Assembly: GCF_022539505.1 (NCBI RefSeq)
Contig: NC_061510.1
Span: 36,295,047-36,359,046 of the forward strand
Direction of reading: 5' to 3'
DNA from: Lolium rigidum
Taxonomy: Eukaryota > Streptophyta > Magnoliopsida > Poales > Poaceae
Length of the DNA stretch: 64,000 bases
The notes below the pieces were generated by a model. It worked only from the letters and a program-made list of their open reading frames with translations, was not told the DNA's origin and did not search any database. Made by a program: the position numbers and the translations under genes. Below are positions 54,198 to 64,000 of this stretch, one piece after another (within the stretch, counting starts at the first letter, position 1; each line of letters opens with the position of its first letter).

Positions 54198-54695
54198 ATG
54201 TCTTCGTCGGGAACTCCGAAGGACAGCTTCCTTGAGGACGTCGTCAACCCGTACATGAGCGAGTTGAAGATGCACCCCAAGGAATTGCTGCTCGTAGATG
54301 GAGAGTTGCAGATTGAAGATGTCCGGGGTCCTAAGGGAGAAGGAAGCTTGGAAGACAGGATGGAGAAGGTGGAACAAGAGGTCTTTAACTATAAGAAGAT
54401 AGCTGAGCGTGAAGTGGACATCTTCCACAAGATCGTGTCTGAACTTATTGATGAACACGAGAAGGAGACTGCAAAGCTGTGGAACGATATCCTCTCACTT
54501 CACGACACCACCAACAAACTCCAAGCTCAACTCTATGATGTTCAAAATCAAAACTGTGAGTATGAAAACAAGTTTAAACACATAAGCTATGCTGCTAGTT
54601 TCAGGATTCCTGAGACCAAGATGTCGTTTGTTGATGGAGAGCCTCTTCCTTGGAAGTCTGATGATGGGAAGAATTTATCGCCGCCAAAGGAGTAA
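54198..54695 (+). CDS. Extra coiled-coil ORF of Gypsy element B, unknown function
   Basis: An intact 165-residue frame between pol and the 3' LTR. It starts MSSSGTPKDSFLEDVVNPYM; the middle is a predicted coiled coil (residues about 45-120: EDRMEKVEQEVFNYKKIAER, DEHEKETAKLWND, LHDTTNKLQAQLYD); the end is polar (PWKSDDGKNLSPPKE). There is no signal peptide or membrane segment, so it is unlike envelope-type third ORFs of Athila elements. GC content and codon use are higher than in the neighbouring AT-rich pol, which suggests a different origin. It is preceded by an LTR-like promoter segment. The start is the first ATG after the TATA box, in the good context CACCATGTC. I do not recognise a host homologue. 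Confidence 0.7.
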   Translation: MSSSGTPKDSFLEDVVNPYMSELKMHPKELLLVDGELQIEDVRGPKGEGSLEDRMEKVEQEVFNYKKIAEREVDIFHKIVSELIDEHEKETAKLWNDILSLHDTTNKLQAQLYDVQNQNCEYENKFKHISYAASFRIPETKMSFVDGEPLPWKSDDGKNLSPPKE

Positions 54696-55689
54696 TTCAT
54701 CATCGGTATTGGCACCCCCTTGGTTTGTTCCAAGCTTGGGGGGTGCCGCGGTATCACATCATCACTATCTTTTACTTTTTTTACTATCAAGTAGTGTCAT
54801 ATCATGAGAAGGGAAGTTATCATATAAGATGGGTTGCAGTGTGGAGGTATCTCTCCTTTAGTTGGTTGTCTATGTATCCCTTGGTGTGAGTTATCGATAT
54901 GGAATATTAATGAGAAGTCTTATCATTTACATATTGCACATCTTATTTTAGTTTGCAATCTCTATTATATGATTGATCTTGTTGTTAGTATTGGTATCAC
55001 TTTGGGAGCATTGAGTAAATCTATTTGGTTTTGGCAAACTTAGCATTGGTCAATAGCAACAACACTTTGAGTTTAAGTAGAAAAGAGGAAGTACATGTAG
55101 ATATGTTATTATCTTTCTTGTTAGTTCCTAGCTTAGTATTCTGAAGTTAAAATTGTTTGTGCTTATAAGGAAGATGCATGATTGTTTCTATCACATGTAT
55201 ATTTGTTTGTTTCCCTCAACTCTTATGCTTGCTAATCAACTTTGCTAGCCAAAGACCTGTACTGAGAGGGAATGCTTCTCGTGCATCCAAACCCTTAGAC
55301 CAAACCTATGCCATCAGTGTCCACCATAACTACCTATTATGTGGTATTTTCTGCCATTCTAAGTAAATACTTCATGTGCTACCTTTAAACAATTCAAAAG
55401 TTATTACCTCTTATCTGTGTCAATGTTTTATAGCTCATGAGGAAGTATGTGGTGTTTTATCTTTCAATCTTGTTGAGCAGCTTTCACTAATGGACTACTG
55501 GCTTCATCCACTTATCCTATAATTTTACAAAAAGAGCTGGCAACGGGATTCCCAGCCCCAATTAATTAACTCTCATTAATAATCCTCTTCACATGTTTTG
55601 CTCTGATTCATCAGTAAGCAACTTAATTTTGCAATAGACACTCCTCCATGGTATGTGAAATGTTGGAAGGCACCCGAGGATTCGGTTAG
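54696..55689 (+). other. Non-coding 3' internal region of Gypsy B (left part)
   Basis: No gene. Contains a polypurine-like motif CCAAGCTTGGGGGGTGCC at about 54,730 and a block (55,254-55,390, GAGAGGGAATGCTTCTCGTG...) that matches element C at 62,294-62,430. It is interrupted by the solo LTR at 55,690. Confidence 0.7.
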
Positions 55690-57292
55690 TGATTGCGCGT
55701 AGATGACACATCCGTTGGGAACCCCAAGAGGAAGGTGTGATGCGCACAGTAGCAAGTTTTCCCTCACTAAGAAACCAAGGTTATCGAACCAGTAGGAGCC
55801 AAGAAGCACGTTGAAGGTTGATGGCGGCGGAGTGTAGTGCGGCGCAACACCAGGGATTCCGGCGCCAACATGAAACCTGCACAACACAATCACAGTACTT
55901 TGCCCCAACGTAACAGTGAGGTTGTCAATCTCACCGGCTTGCTGAAAACAAAGGATTAGATGTATAGTGTGGATGATGATGATTGTTTGCGAAGAACATT
56001 AAAGAACAATTGCAGTAGATTGTACTTCAGATGTAAAGAATAGGACCAGGGTCCACAGTTCACTAGTGGTGTCTCTCCCATAAGATAAACAGATGTTGGG
56101 TGAACAAATTACAGTTGGGCAATTGACAAATAAAGAAGGCATAACAATGCACATACATATATCATGATGAGTACTATGAGATTTAATCAGGGCATTACGA
56201 CAAAGTACATAGACCGCTATCCAAGCATGCATCTATGCCTAAAAAGTCCACCTTCAGAGTTATCATCCGAACCCCCTCCGGTATTAAGTTGTAAACAACG
56301 AGACAATTGCATTAAGTATGGTGCGTAATGTAATCAACACAAATATCCTTAGACAAAGCATCGATGTTTTATTCCTAGTAGCAACAAGCACATCCACAAC
56401 CTTAGAACTTTTCGTCCATCGTCCCAGATTTAATGGAGGCATGAACCCACTATCGAGCATAAATACTCCCTCTTGGAGTCACAAGTATCAACTTGGCCAG
56501 AGCCTCTACTAGCAACGGAGAGCATGCAAGAACATAAATAACATATATGATAGATTGATAATCAACTTGACATAGTATTCAATATTCATCGGATCCCAAC
56601 AAACACGACATGTAGCATTACAAATAGATGATCTTGATCATGATAGGCAGCTCACAAGATCTAACATGATAGCACAATGAGGAGAAGACGACCATCTAGC
56701 TACTGCTATGGACCCATAGTCCAGGGGTGAACTACTCACACATCGATCCGGAGGCGATCATGGCGATGAAGAGACCTCCGGGAGATGATTCCCTCTCCGG
56801 CAGGGTGCCGGAGGCGATCTCCTGAATCCCTCGAGATGGGATTGGCGGCGGCGGTGTCTCTGGAAGGTTTTCCGTATCGTGGCTCTCGGTACTGGGGTTT
56901 TCGCGACGAAGGCTTTAAGTAGGCGGAAGGGCAGGTCAAGGGGCATCACGAGGGGCCCACACAGCAGGGCCGCGCGGCCAAGGCCCAGGCCGCGCCGCCC
57001 TATTGTATGGCCACCTCGTGGCCCCACTTCGTTACTTCTCCGGTCTTCTGAAAGCTTCGTGGAAAAATAGGACCCTGGGCGTTGATTTCGTCCAATTCCG
57101 AGAATATTTCCTTACTAGGATTTCTGAAACCAAAAATAGCGAGAAAACAACGAATCGGCTCTTCGGCATCTCGTCAATAGGTTAGTGCCGGAAAATGCAT
57201 AATAATGACATATAATGTGTATAAAACATGTGAGTATCATCATAAAAGTAGCATGGAACATAAGAAATTATAGATACGTTTGAGACGTATCA
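55690..57292 (-). mobile_element. Solo LTR, TGATACGTC family, copy 2
   Basis: A 1603-bp LTR (minus sense: TGATACGTCTC at 57292, ending CGCAATCA at 55690) with no internal region, flanked by a perfect 5-bp target duplication GTTAG (55685-55689 and 57293-57297). It aligns along its full length with copies at 2387-3989 and 58,532-60,131. It is inserted in the non-coding 3' part of Gypsy B. Confidence 0.93.
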
Positions 57293-57297
57293 GTTAG

Positions 57298-58098
57298 CCA
57301 TGGCTTGAGAAAGCAAAGGTTGGGAGGAGTGTCATCCTTAAATAAACTAAAGTACATGTGTAAACAAAAGAGAAAAGGGATGATCTACCTTGCTGGTAGA
57401 GATAACGTCCTTCATGGGAGCAGCTCTTTGGAAGTCTGTTTGGCAAGGGGTTAGAGTACCCACTACCATTCGTTGACAACAACAAACACCTCTCAAAACC
57501 TTACTTTTATGCTCTCTATATGATTTCAAAACTTAAAAGGCTCTAGCACATGATTTAATCCCTGCTTCCCTCTGCGAAGGGCCTATCTTTTACTTTATGT
57601 TGAGTCAGTAAACCTATTTCCCTTTATCTTAAGCAAGCAGTTGAGTTGTTGTGATCAAACCAATTATACTGTGATCTACTTAATCATGCCTTTTATTCTT
57701 CCTTGTTCAGTACAAGTTTTATCTGAATGAATATAGCTTTGAAGGTTATCAATGATTATGAGGAGATTATTATGATTGAGTATGCAAGTTTTGCCATATA
57801 AGCTTTAATATAAGAGCGCTGCTTGATAGATAAGTACAATCTGTTAACTGTTCTTTGACCAAGAACAAAGTTTGCCATCACCAATTATGATTTCCTATGC
57901 ACCTTTATTTGTGATTTCCTTTTACTTGTTTCAAGTTGAATCATATTGGGAAGTTGTTCACTAGAATGTCTTGTGTGAATTAATATGAAGCTTCTTGTCC
58001 GTATTTTATTTATCGACTCTTCACTCCATAAACATGTGGTCTTGTTTACTGAGCTCAGTTTCGCTTGGGGACAAGCGAAGTCTAAGCTTGGGGGGAGT
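57298..58098 (+). other. Non-coding 3' internal region of Gypsy B (right part) with PPT
   Basis: Matches the corresponding region of element C (for example TCTGCGAAGGGCCT(A/T)TCTTT at 57,568 and 63,137). It ends with a Gly-codon-like purine run AAGCTTGGGGGGAG (58,084-58,097), the polypurine tract just before the 3' LTR. Confidence 0.75.
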
Positions 58099-58531
58099 TG
58101 ATACGTCCATTTTGCATCACTATTTTGTATCATAATTTACTGTTATTCATTGATATATTTCATATTTAGAGATGATACTTATGTTATTTCATCTATTTTG
58201 CATGTTTCATGATTATTGGAGAATCGCGCACCGGAGTCAGGATTCTGCTGGAAAAAGCACCGTCAGAATGCAATATTTCGGAAGATCAGCAATTGACGGA
58301 AATTACACGGAAAATCTTATTTTTCCAGAAGACGGAGAGAGCCAAAAGGAGGAGCCGAGGAGGGCCGCCATGGGCCCCCCATAGGCCGGCGCGGGCCCTG
58401 CCCTGGCCGCGCCGCCTTGTGGGGAGGGGGCCCACAGCCCCCTCTAGCCTCCTCTCCTTCGCGTACTTCTTCGTCCCGGAAACCTAAGCTCCAGAGAATA
58501 ATCGCGAAGAGTCACAGCCGCCTCTGCGGGG
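58099..58531 (+). repeat. 3' LTR of Gypsy B, interrupted
   Basis: Starts TGATACGTCCATTTTGCATC, identical to the 5' LTR stub at 52,019. The first 433 bp are present; then element C begins. The remainder should lie beyond the 3' LTR of element C, outside the window. Confidence 0.85.
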
Positions 58532-60131
58532 TGATACGTCTCTGACGTATCGATAATTTCTTATGTTCCATGCCACATTATTGATGATATCTACATGTCT
58601 TATGCATACTTTATGGCATATTTATGCATTTTCCGGCACTAACCTATTAACGAGATGCCGAAGAGCCGTTCTGTCGTTTTCTCGCTGTTTTTGGTTTCGT
58701 AAATCCTAGTAAGGAAATATTCTCGGAATTGGACGAAATCAACGCCCAGGGGCCTATTTTTCCACGAAGCTTCCAGAAGACCGGAGGACTTACGAAGTGG
58801 GGCCACGAGGTGGCGCCACACTAGGGCGGCGCGGCCCAAGCCTTGGCTGCGCCAGCCTGTTGTGTGGGGCCCTCGTGTGGCCCCCTGACTTGCCCTTCCG
58901 CCTACATATAGTATTCGTCGCGAAACCCCCAGTACCGAGAGCCACGATACGGAAAACCTTCCGCAGACGCCGCCGCCGCCAATCCCATCTCGGGGGATTC
59001 GGGAGATCGCCTCCGGCACCCTCGCCGGAGAGGGGAATCATCTCCCGGAGGACTCTTCACCGCCATGGTCGCCTCCGGAGTGATGAGTGAGTAGTTCACC
59101 CCTGGACTATGGGTCCATAGCAGTAGCTAGATGGTCGTCTTCTCCTTATGTGCTTCATTGTCGGATCTTGTGAGCTGCCTAACATGATCAAGATCATCTA
59201 TCTGTAATGCTATATGTTGTGTTTGTCGGGATCCGATGGATAGAGAATATTATGTTATGTTGATTATCAATCTATTACCTATGTGTTGTTTATGATCTTG
59301 CATGCTCCCCGTTATTAGTAGAGGCTCTGGCCAAGTTTTTACTCTTAACTCCAAGAGGGAGTATTTATGCTCGATAGTGGGTTCATGCCTCCATTAAATC
59401 TGGGACAGTGACAGAAAGTTATAAGGTTGTGGATGTGCTGTTGCCACTAGGGATAAAACATTGATGCTATGTCCGAGGATGTAGTTATTGATTACATTAC
59501 GCACCATACTTAATGCAATTGTCTGTTGTTTGCAACTTAATACTGGAAGGGGTTCGGATGATAACTCCGAAGGTGGACTTTTTAGGCATAGATGCATGCT
59601 GGATAGCGGTCTATGTACTTTGTCGTAATGCCCAATTAAATCTCACTATACTCATCATATCATGTATGTGCATGGTCATGCCCTCTCTATTTGTCAATTG
59701 CCCGACCGTAATTTGTTCACCCAACATGCTATTTATCTTATGGGAGAGACACCTCTAGTGAACCGTGGACCCCGGTCTATTCTTTTACATCGAATACAAT
59801 CTACCGCAATACTTGTTCTACTCGTTTTCTCGCAAACAATCATCATCCACACTATACATCTAATCCTTTGTTACAGACAAGCCGGTGAGATTGACAACCT
59901 CCACCGTTACGTTGGGGCAAAGTACTTTGGTTGTGTTGTGCACGTTCCACGTTGGCGCCGGACTCCCCGGTGTTGCGCCGCACTACATCCCGCCGCCATC
60001 AACCTTCGACGTGCTTCTTGGCTCCTCCCGGTTCGATAAACCTTGGTTTCTTTCTCGAGGGAAAACTTGCTACCGTACGCATCACACCTTCCTCTTGGGG
60101 TTCCCAACGGACGTGTCGATTGCACGCATCA
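58532..60131 (+). repeat. 5' LTR of Gypsy C, TGATACGTC family copy 3
   Basis: Starts TGATACGTCTCTGACGTATC and ends GCACGCATCA, with short inverted ends (TGATACG/CGCATCA). It is 1600 bp, with a GC-rich U3 part (58,780-59,090) and a TATA-like ACATATAG at about 58,903. Confidence 0.9.
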
Positions 60132-60142
60132 AGCTACTTTTC

Positions 60143-60161
60143 TGGCGCCGTTGCCGGGGAG
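60143..60161 (+). other. Primer-binding site of Gypsy C
   Basis: TGGCGCCGTTGCCGGGGAG, 11 nt after the LTR end, followed by the conserved leader ATCAAGACACGCTGCAAGG. This type of site is common in Athila/Tat-lineage Gypsy elements. Confidence 0.85.
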
Positions 60162-60365
60162 ATCAAGACACGCTGCAAGGGGAGTCTCCACAATCCAATC
60201 TCTTTACTTTGTTTTTGTCTTGCTTTATTTTATTTACTACTTTGTTTGCTGCATTATATCAAAACATAAAAAAATTAGTTGCTAGCTTTACTTTATTTAC
60301 TGTCTTGCACTCTATATCAAAAACACAAAAAATTAGTTACTTGCATTTGCTTTACTTATTTCAAC

Positions 60366-61011
60366 ATGTTTCCTTTTAATTTTACTGTAAAAGATATACC
60401 TATGGGACAAGGGTCTATAATTGGAAGAGATAATATAGAAGAATTTTTCACCCATGTTAGTATGCATGAAGATCTTAAAGATATACCCCTTGCAAAAGCT
60501 GTCCCTACTTATGAAGATGCCTCTGTTTGTTTGGTACGCATGATGGAAGCTAGATTTATTAGTCTCAACCCCATGATACAACACATGTTTCTTACACTTT
60601 CCGATATGGAGCGGGGAGAGAAGAGAGATTTTGTTCTAAAAGTCTTAGTGCGAGAATTTGCGGATATAGCTAAAGAAGCTAGAAAAGTTTTTAGTAAGCA
60701 TGAGAGGCTTGAGTACGATCACCGATTTTAAAAGAACACTTGAAAAAATGGATATGGATAGAATTAAGTACACTAATAGTGGTAATGATGGTGGGGAGAT
60801 TAAAGCACCAATACCATGTAAGCTCCTAGCGATGCATGAAGCTCTAGATGATAATTATGCTTGGCTTGTTCCCGAAAATTTGTTTGATGAGAGTAGCAAG
60901 CCCAAGACTAATGAAAAGGGAGCCGCTGAAACCTATGTATCCAAAATACTATGCATGGTTGAGAAAACTCCAAACCCCGCTGTCGATGCATCGTCTCTTG
61001 ATAACACTTGA
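60366..61011 (+). pseudogene. Gag-position ORF of Gypsy C, unknown function, one frameshift
   Basis: Starts MFPFNFTVKDIPMGQGSIIG at 60366 and reads to a stop at 60731 (121 residues). The continuation in the next frame (from about 60,700) runs to 61,011 and contains KRTLEKMDMDRIKYTNSGND and EALDDNYAWLVPENL. One extra T in a T-run near 60,727 explains the break; without it the frame would cover about 214 residues. The protein is acidic and largely helical in appearance, with no zinc knuckle, protease or other recognised domain. Its position right after the primer site suggests a gag-like or replaced-gag role; this is inference. Confidence 0.6.
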
Positions 61012-63611
61012 TACACACTTTCTGCGCCTAGCTGAAAGGCGTTAAAGAAAAGCGCTTATGGGAGACAACCCATGTTTTTACTACAGTACTTTTATTTTAT
61101 TTTTGAGTCTTAGAAGTTGTTACTACTGTAGCAACCTCTCCTTATCTTAGTTTTGTGCATTGTTGTGCCAAGCAAAGTCGTTGATAGTAAGGTTCATACT
61201 AGATTTGGATTACTACGCAGAAACAGATTTCTTTGCTGTCACGAATCTGGGCCTAATTCTCTGTAGGTAACTCAGAAAATTATGCCAATTTACGTGAGTG
61301 ATCTTCAGATATGTACGCAAATTTCATTCAATTTGAGCATTTTCATCTGAGCAAGTTTGGTGCCTCAATAAAATTCGTCTTTACGAACTGTTCTGTTTTG
61401 ACAGATTCTGCCTTTTATTTCGCATTGCCTGTTTTGATATGCTTGATGGATTTTTCTATTCCATTGACTTTCAGTAGCTTTGTGCAATGTCCAGAAGTGT
61501 TAAGAATGATTATTTCACCTCTGAACATGTAAATTTTGATGGTGCACTAACCCTCTAATGAGTTGTTTTGAGTTTGGTGTGGAGGAAGTTTTCAAGGATC
61601 AAGAGAGGGAGATGATACGATATGATCAAGGAGAGTGAAAGCTCTAAGCTTGGGGATGCCCCGGTGGTTCACCCCTGCATATTTTAAGAAGACTCAAGCG
61701 TCTAAGCTTGGGGATGCCCAAGGCATCCCCTTCTTCATCGACAACATTATCAGGTTCCTCCCCTGAAACTATATTTTTATTCCATCACATCTTATGTGCT
61801 TTGCTTGGAGCGACGGTTTGTTTTTGTTTTTTGTTTTTGTTTGAATAAAATGGATTCTAGCATTTATTGTGTGGGAGAGAGACACGCTCCGCTGTTGCAT
61901 ATGGACAAATATGTCCTTAGGCTTTACTCATAGTATTCATGGCGAAGGTTGAATCTTCTTCGTTAAATTGTTATATGGTTGGAATCGGGAAATGCTACAT
62001 GTAGTAATTCTAAAATGTCTTGAATAATTTGATACTTGGCAATTGTTGTGCTCATGTTTAAGCTCTTGCATCATATACTTTGCACCCATTAATGAAAAAA
62101 TGCATAGAGCTTGCTAAAATTTGGTTTGCATAATTGGTCTCTCTAAAGTCTAGATAATTTCTAGTATTGAGTTTGAACAATAAGGAAGACGGTGTAGAGT
62201 CTTATAATGTTTACAATATGTCTTTTATGTGAGTTTTGCTGCACCGGTTCATCCTTGTGTTTGTTTCAAATAACCTTGCTAGCCTAAACCTTGTATCGAG
62301 AGGGAATACTTCTCATGCATCCAAAATCCTTGAGCCAACCACTATGCCATTTGTGTCCACCATACCTACCTACTACATGGTATTTCTCCGCCATTCCAAA
62401 GTAAATTGCTTGAGTGCTACCTTTAAAATTTCCATTCTTTACCTTTGCAATATATAGCTCATGGGACAAATAGCTTAAAAACTATTGTGGTATTGAATAT
62501 GTACTTATGCACTTTATCTCTTATTAAGTTGCTTGTTGTGCGATAACCATGTTCCTCGGGGACGCCATCAACTACTCTTTGTTGAATATCATGTGAGTTG
62601 CTATGCATGTTCGTCTTGTCCGAAGTAAGGGAGATTTACCACTCATTTAATGGTTAGAGCATGCATAATGTTAGAGAAGAACATTGGGCCGCTAACTAAA
62701 GCCATGATCCATGGTGGAAGTTTCAGTTTTGGACATATATCCTCAATCTCATATGAGAACATTAATTGTTGCTAAATGCTTATGCATTAAAGAGGAGTCC
62801 ATTATATGTTGTCTATGTTGTCCCGGTATGGATGTCTAAGTTGAGAATAATCAAAAGCGAGAAATCCAAATGCGAGCTTTCTCCTTAGACCTTTGTACAG
62901 GCGGCATAGAGGTACCCCTTTGTGACACTTGGTTAAAACATGTGTATTGCGATGATAATCCCGGTAATCCGAGCTAATTAGGACAAGGTGCGGGCACTAT
63001 TAGTATACTATGCATGAGGCTTACAACTTGTAAGATATAATTTACATGATACATATGCTTTATTACTACCGTTGACAAAATTGTTTCTTGTTTTCAAAAC
63101 CAAAGCTCTAGCACAAATATAGCAATCAATGCTTCCTCTGCGAAGGGCCTTTCTTTTACTTTTATGTTGAGTCAGTTCACCTATCTCTTTCCACCTCAAG
63201 AAGCAAACACTTGTGTGAAGCTGTGCATTGATTCCTACATACTTGCATATTGCACTTGTTATATTACTTTACATTGACAATATCCATGAGATATACATGT
63301 TATAAGTTGAAAGCAACCGCTGAAACTTAATCTTCCTTTGTGTTGCTTCAATACCTTTACTTTGATTTATTGCTTTATGAGTTAACTCTTATGCAAGACT
63401 TATTGATGCTTGTCTTGAAAGTACTATTCATGAAAAGTCTTTGCTTTATGATTCATTTGTTTACTCATGTCATTACCATTGTTTTGATCGCTGCATTCAT
63501 TATATATGCTTACAATAGTATGATCAAGGTTATGATGGCATGTCACTCCGAAATTATCTTTGTTATCGTTTACACCTGCTCGGGACGAGCAGGAACTAAG
63601 CTTGGGGATGC
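61012..63611 (+). other. Long non-coding 3' internal region of Gypsy C
   Basis: About 2.6 kb with only short frames. It contains two internal copies of AAGCTTGGGGATGCC, one with a perfect hairpin, and blocks shared with Gypsy B (62,294-62,430 and 63,100-63,200). It ends with the polypurine tract AAGCTTGGGGATG (63,598-63,610) just before the 3' LTR. Confidence 0.7.
61646..61730 (+). other. Repeated PPT-like motif with perfect hairpin
   Basis: AAGCTTGGGGATGCC occurs at 61,646-61,660 and 61,704-61,718. The second copy forms a perfect 9-bp stem (GGGGATGCC 61,710-61,718; GGCATCCCC 61,722-61,730) with loop CAA. The same core is the polypurine tract at 63,598-63,610. Confidence 0.8.
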
Positions 63612-64000
63612 TGATACGTCTCCGACGTATCGATAATTTCTTATGTTCCATGCCACATTATTGATGATATCTACATGTCTTATGCATACTTTATGTCATA
63701 TTTATGTATTTTCCGGCACTAACCTATTAACGAGATGCCGAAGAGCCGATTCGTTGTTTTCTGCTGTTTTTGGTTTCAGTAAATCCTAGTAAGGAAATAT
63801 TCTCGGAATTGGACGAAATCAACGCCCAGGGGCCTATTTTTCCACGAAGCTTCCAGAAGACCGGAGGACTTACGAAGTGGGGCCACGAGGTGGCACCACA
63901 CTAGGGCGGCGTGGCCCAAGCCTTGGCCGCGCCGGCCTGTTGTGTGGGGCCCTCGTGTGGCCCCCTGACTTGCCCTTCCGCCTACATATAGTCTTCGTCG
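63612..64000 (+). repeat. 3' LTR of Gypsy C, start only
   Basis: Starts TGATACGTCTCCGACGTATC and matches 58,532-58,920 to the end of the window. Confidence 0.93.

Larger units (their letters stand above)
52019..58531 (+). mobile_element. Ty3/Gypsy element B, internally deleted
   Basis: The plus-strand element starts with about 28 bp of its 5' LTR (TGATACGTCCATTTTGCATC at 52,019), which is joined directly to the RNase H part of pol at about 52,050. It continues through integrase, an extra ORF and a long non-coding 3' region to a polypurine tract (AAGCTTGGGGGGAG) and the 3' LTR starting at 58,099 with the same sequence. The LTR is cut at 58,531 by element C. A solo LTR (55,690-57,292) is nested within. 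Gag, protease, most of reverse transcriptase and nearly all of the 5' LTR are deleted. Confidence 0.85.
58532..64000 (+). mobile_element. Non-autonomous Gypsy element C
   Basis: Both LTRs (58,532-60,131 and from 63,612 on), a primer-binding site (60,143) and a polypurine tract (AAGCTTGGGGATG before 63,612) are present, but the internal region is only about 3.5 kb. It has one gag-position ORF of unknown function and no protease, reverse transcriptase or integrase. It must therefore have been mobilised in trans. Over the 389 bp of LTR overlap I count about nine substitutions and four indels (roughly 2.3% substitutions), so insertion is fairly recent. The bases before it are CGGGG (58,527-58,531), the predicted target duplication. 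Confidence 0.88.

Overview
This is a nuclear segment of a grass genome, almost certainly Triticeae (wheat, Aegilops, barley or rye type). The evidence is a BARE/Angela/WIS-type Copia LTR, several Stowaway MITEs, nested Gypsy elements with TGATACGTC-type LTRs, and GC-rich grass genes with spliceable GT-AG introns. There are no bacterial-type features. Everything here was read by eye; no database search was run.

Layout. 1-3,989: two nested, minus-strand Gypsy fragments. 3,990-5,750: non-coding LTR-like debris ending in a 60-bp hairpin-forming tandem repeat. 5,987-8,557: a GRF-zinc-finger/coiled-coil pseudogene (minus) split by a solo Copia LTR with a perfect TSD. 8,872-11,405: a duplicated 5' end of an m6A-methyltransferase-subunit gene fused in frame to a PIF/Harbinger-type MYB-like gene. 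12,863-15,645: an intact Lsi2-like metalloid efflux transporter gene (minus). 15,650-23,300: mostly intergenic, with MITEs and a LINE scrap. 23,315-29,084: a full-length LINE with a 12-bp target-site duplication, intact ORF1 and broken ORF2. 29,097-32,380: intergenic with a diverged tandem duplication. 32,384-35,783: truncated minus-strand Copia element. 36,646-41,940: METTL14-like (MTB) gene on the minus strand, head-to-head with an IMP2-like mitochondrial signal peptidase gene (plus, to 45,134). 45,862-48,569: UPF0496 (DUF677) gene on the minus strand. 49,511-49,963: recent tandem duplication. 51,713-64,000: a nested stack in which a Copia remnant was hit by Gypsy element B; B carries a solo LTR and was then hit by non-autonomous Gypsy element C, whose 3' LTR leaves the window.

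The intact host genes are the Lsi2-like transporter, the MTB-like gene, the IMP2-like peptidase and the UPF0496 gene. They have unrelated roles and show no operon-like logic. The MTB/IMP2 pair does share a very short divergent promoter.

The most interesting items are: the MTB::Harbinger-MYB chimera with a continuous spliced reading frame (446 aa); a post-pol coiled-coil ORF in Gypsy B with its own LTR-like promoter; the ORF of unknown function plus a perfect hairpin in Gypsy C; and the hairpin satellite at 5.45-5.75 kb.
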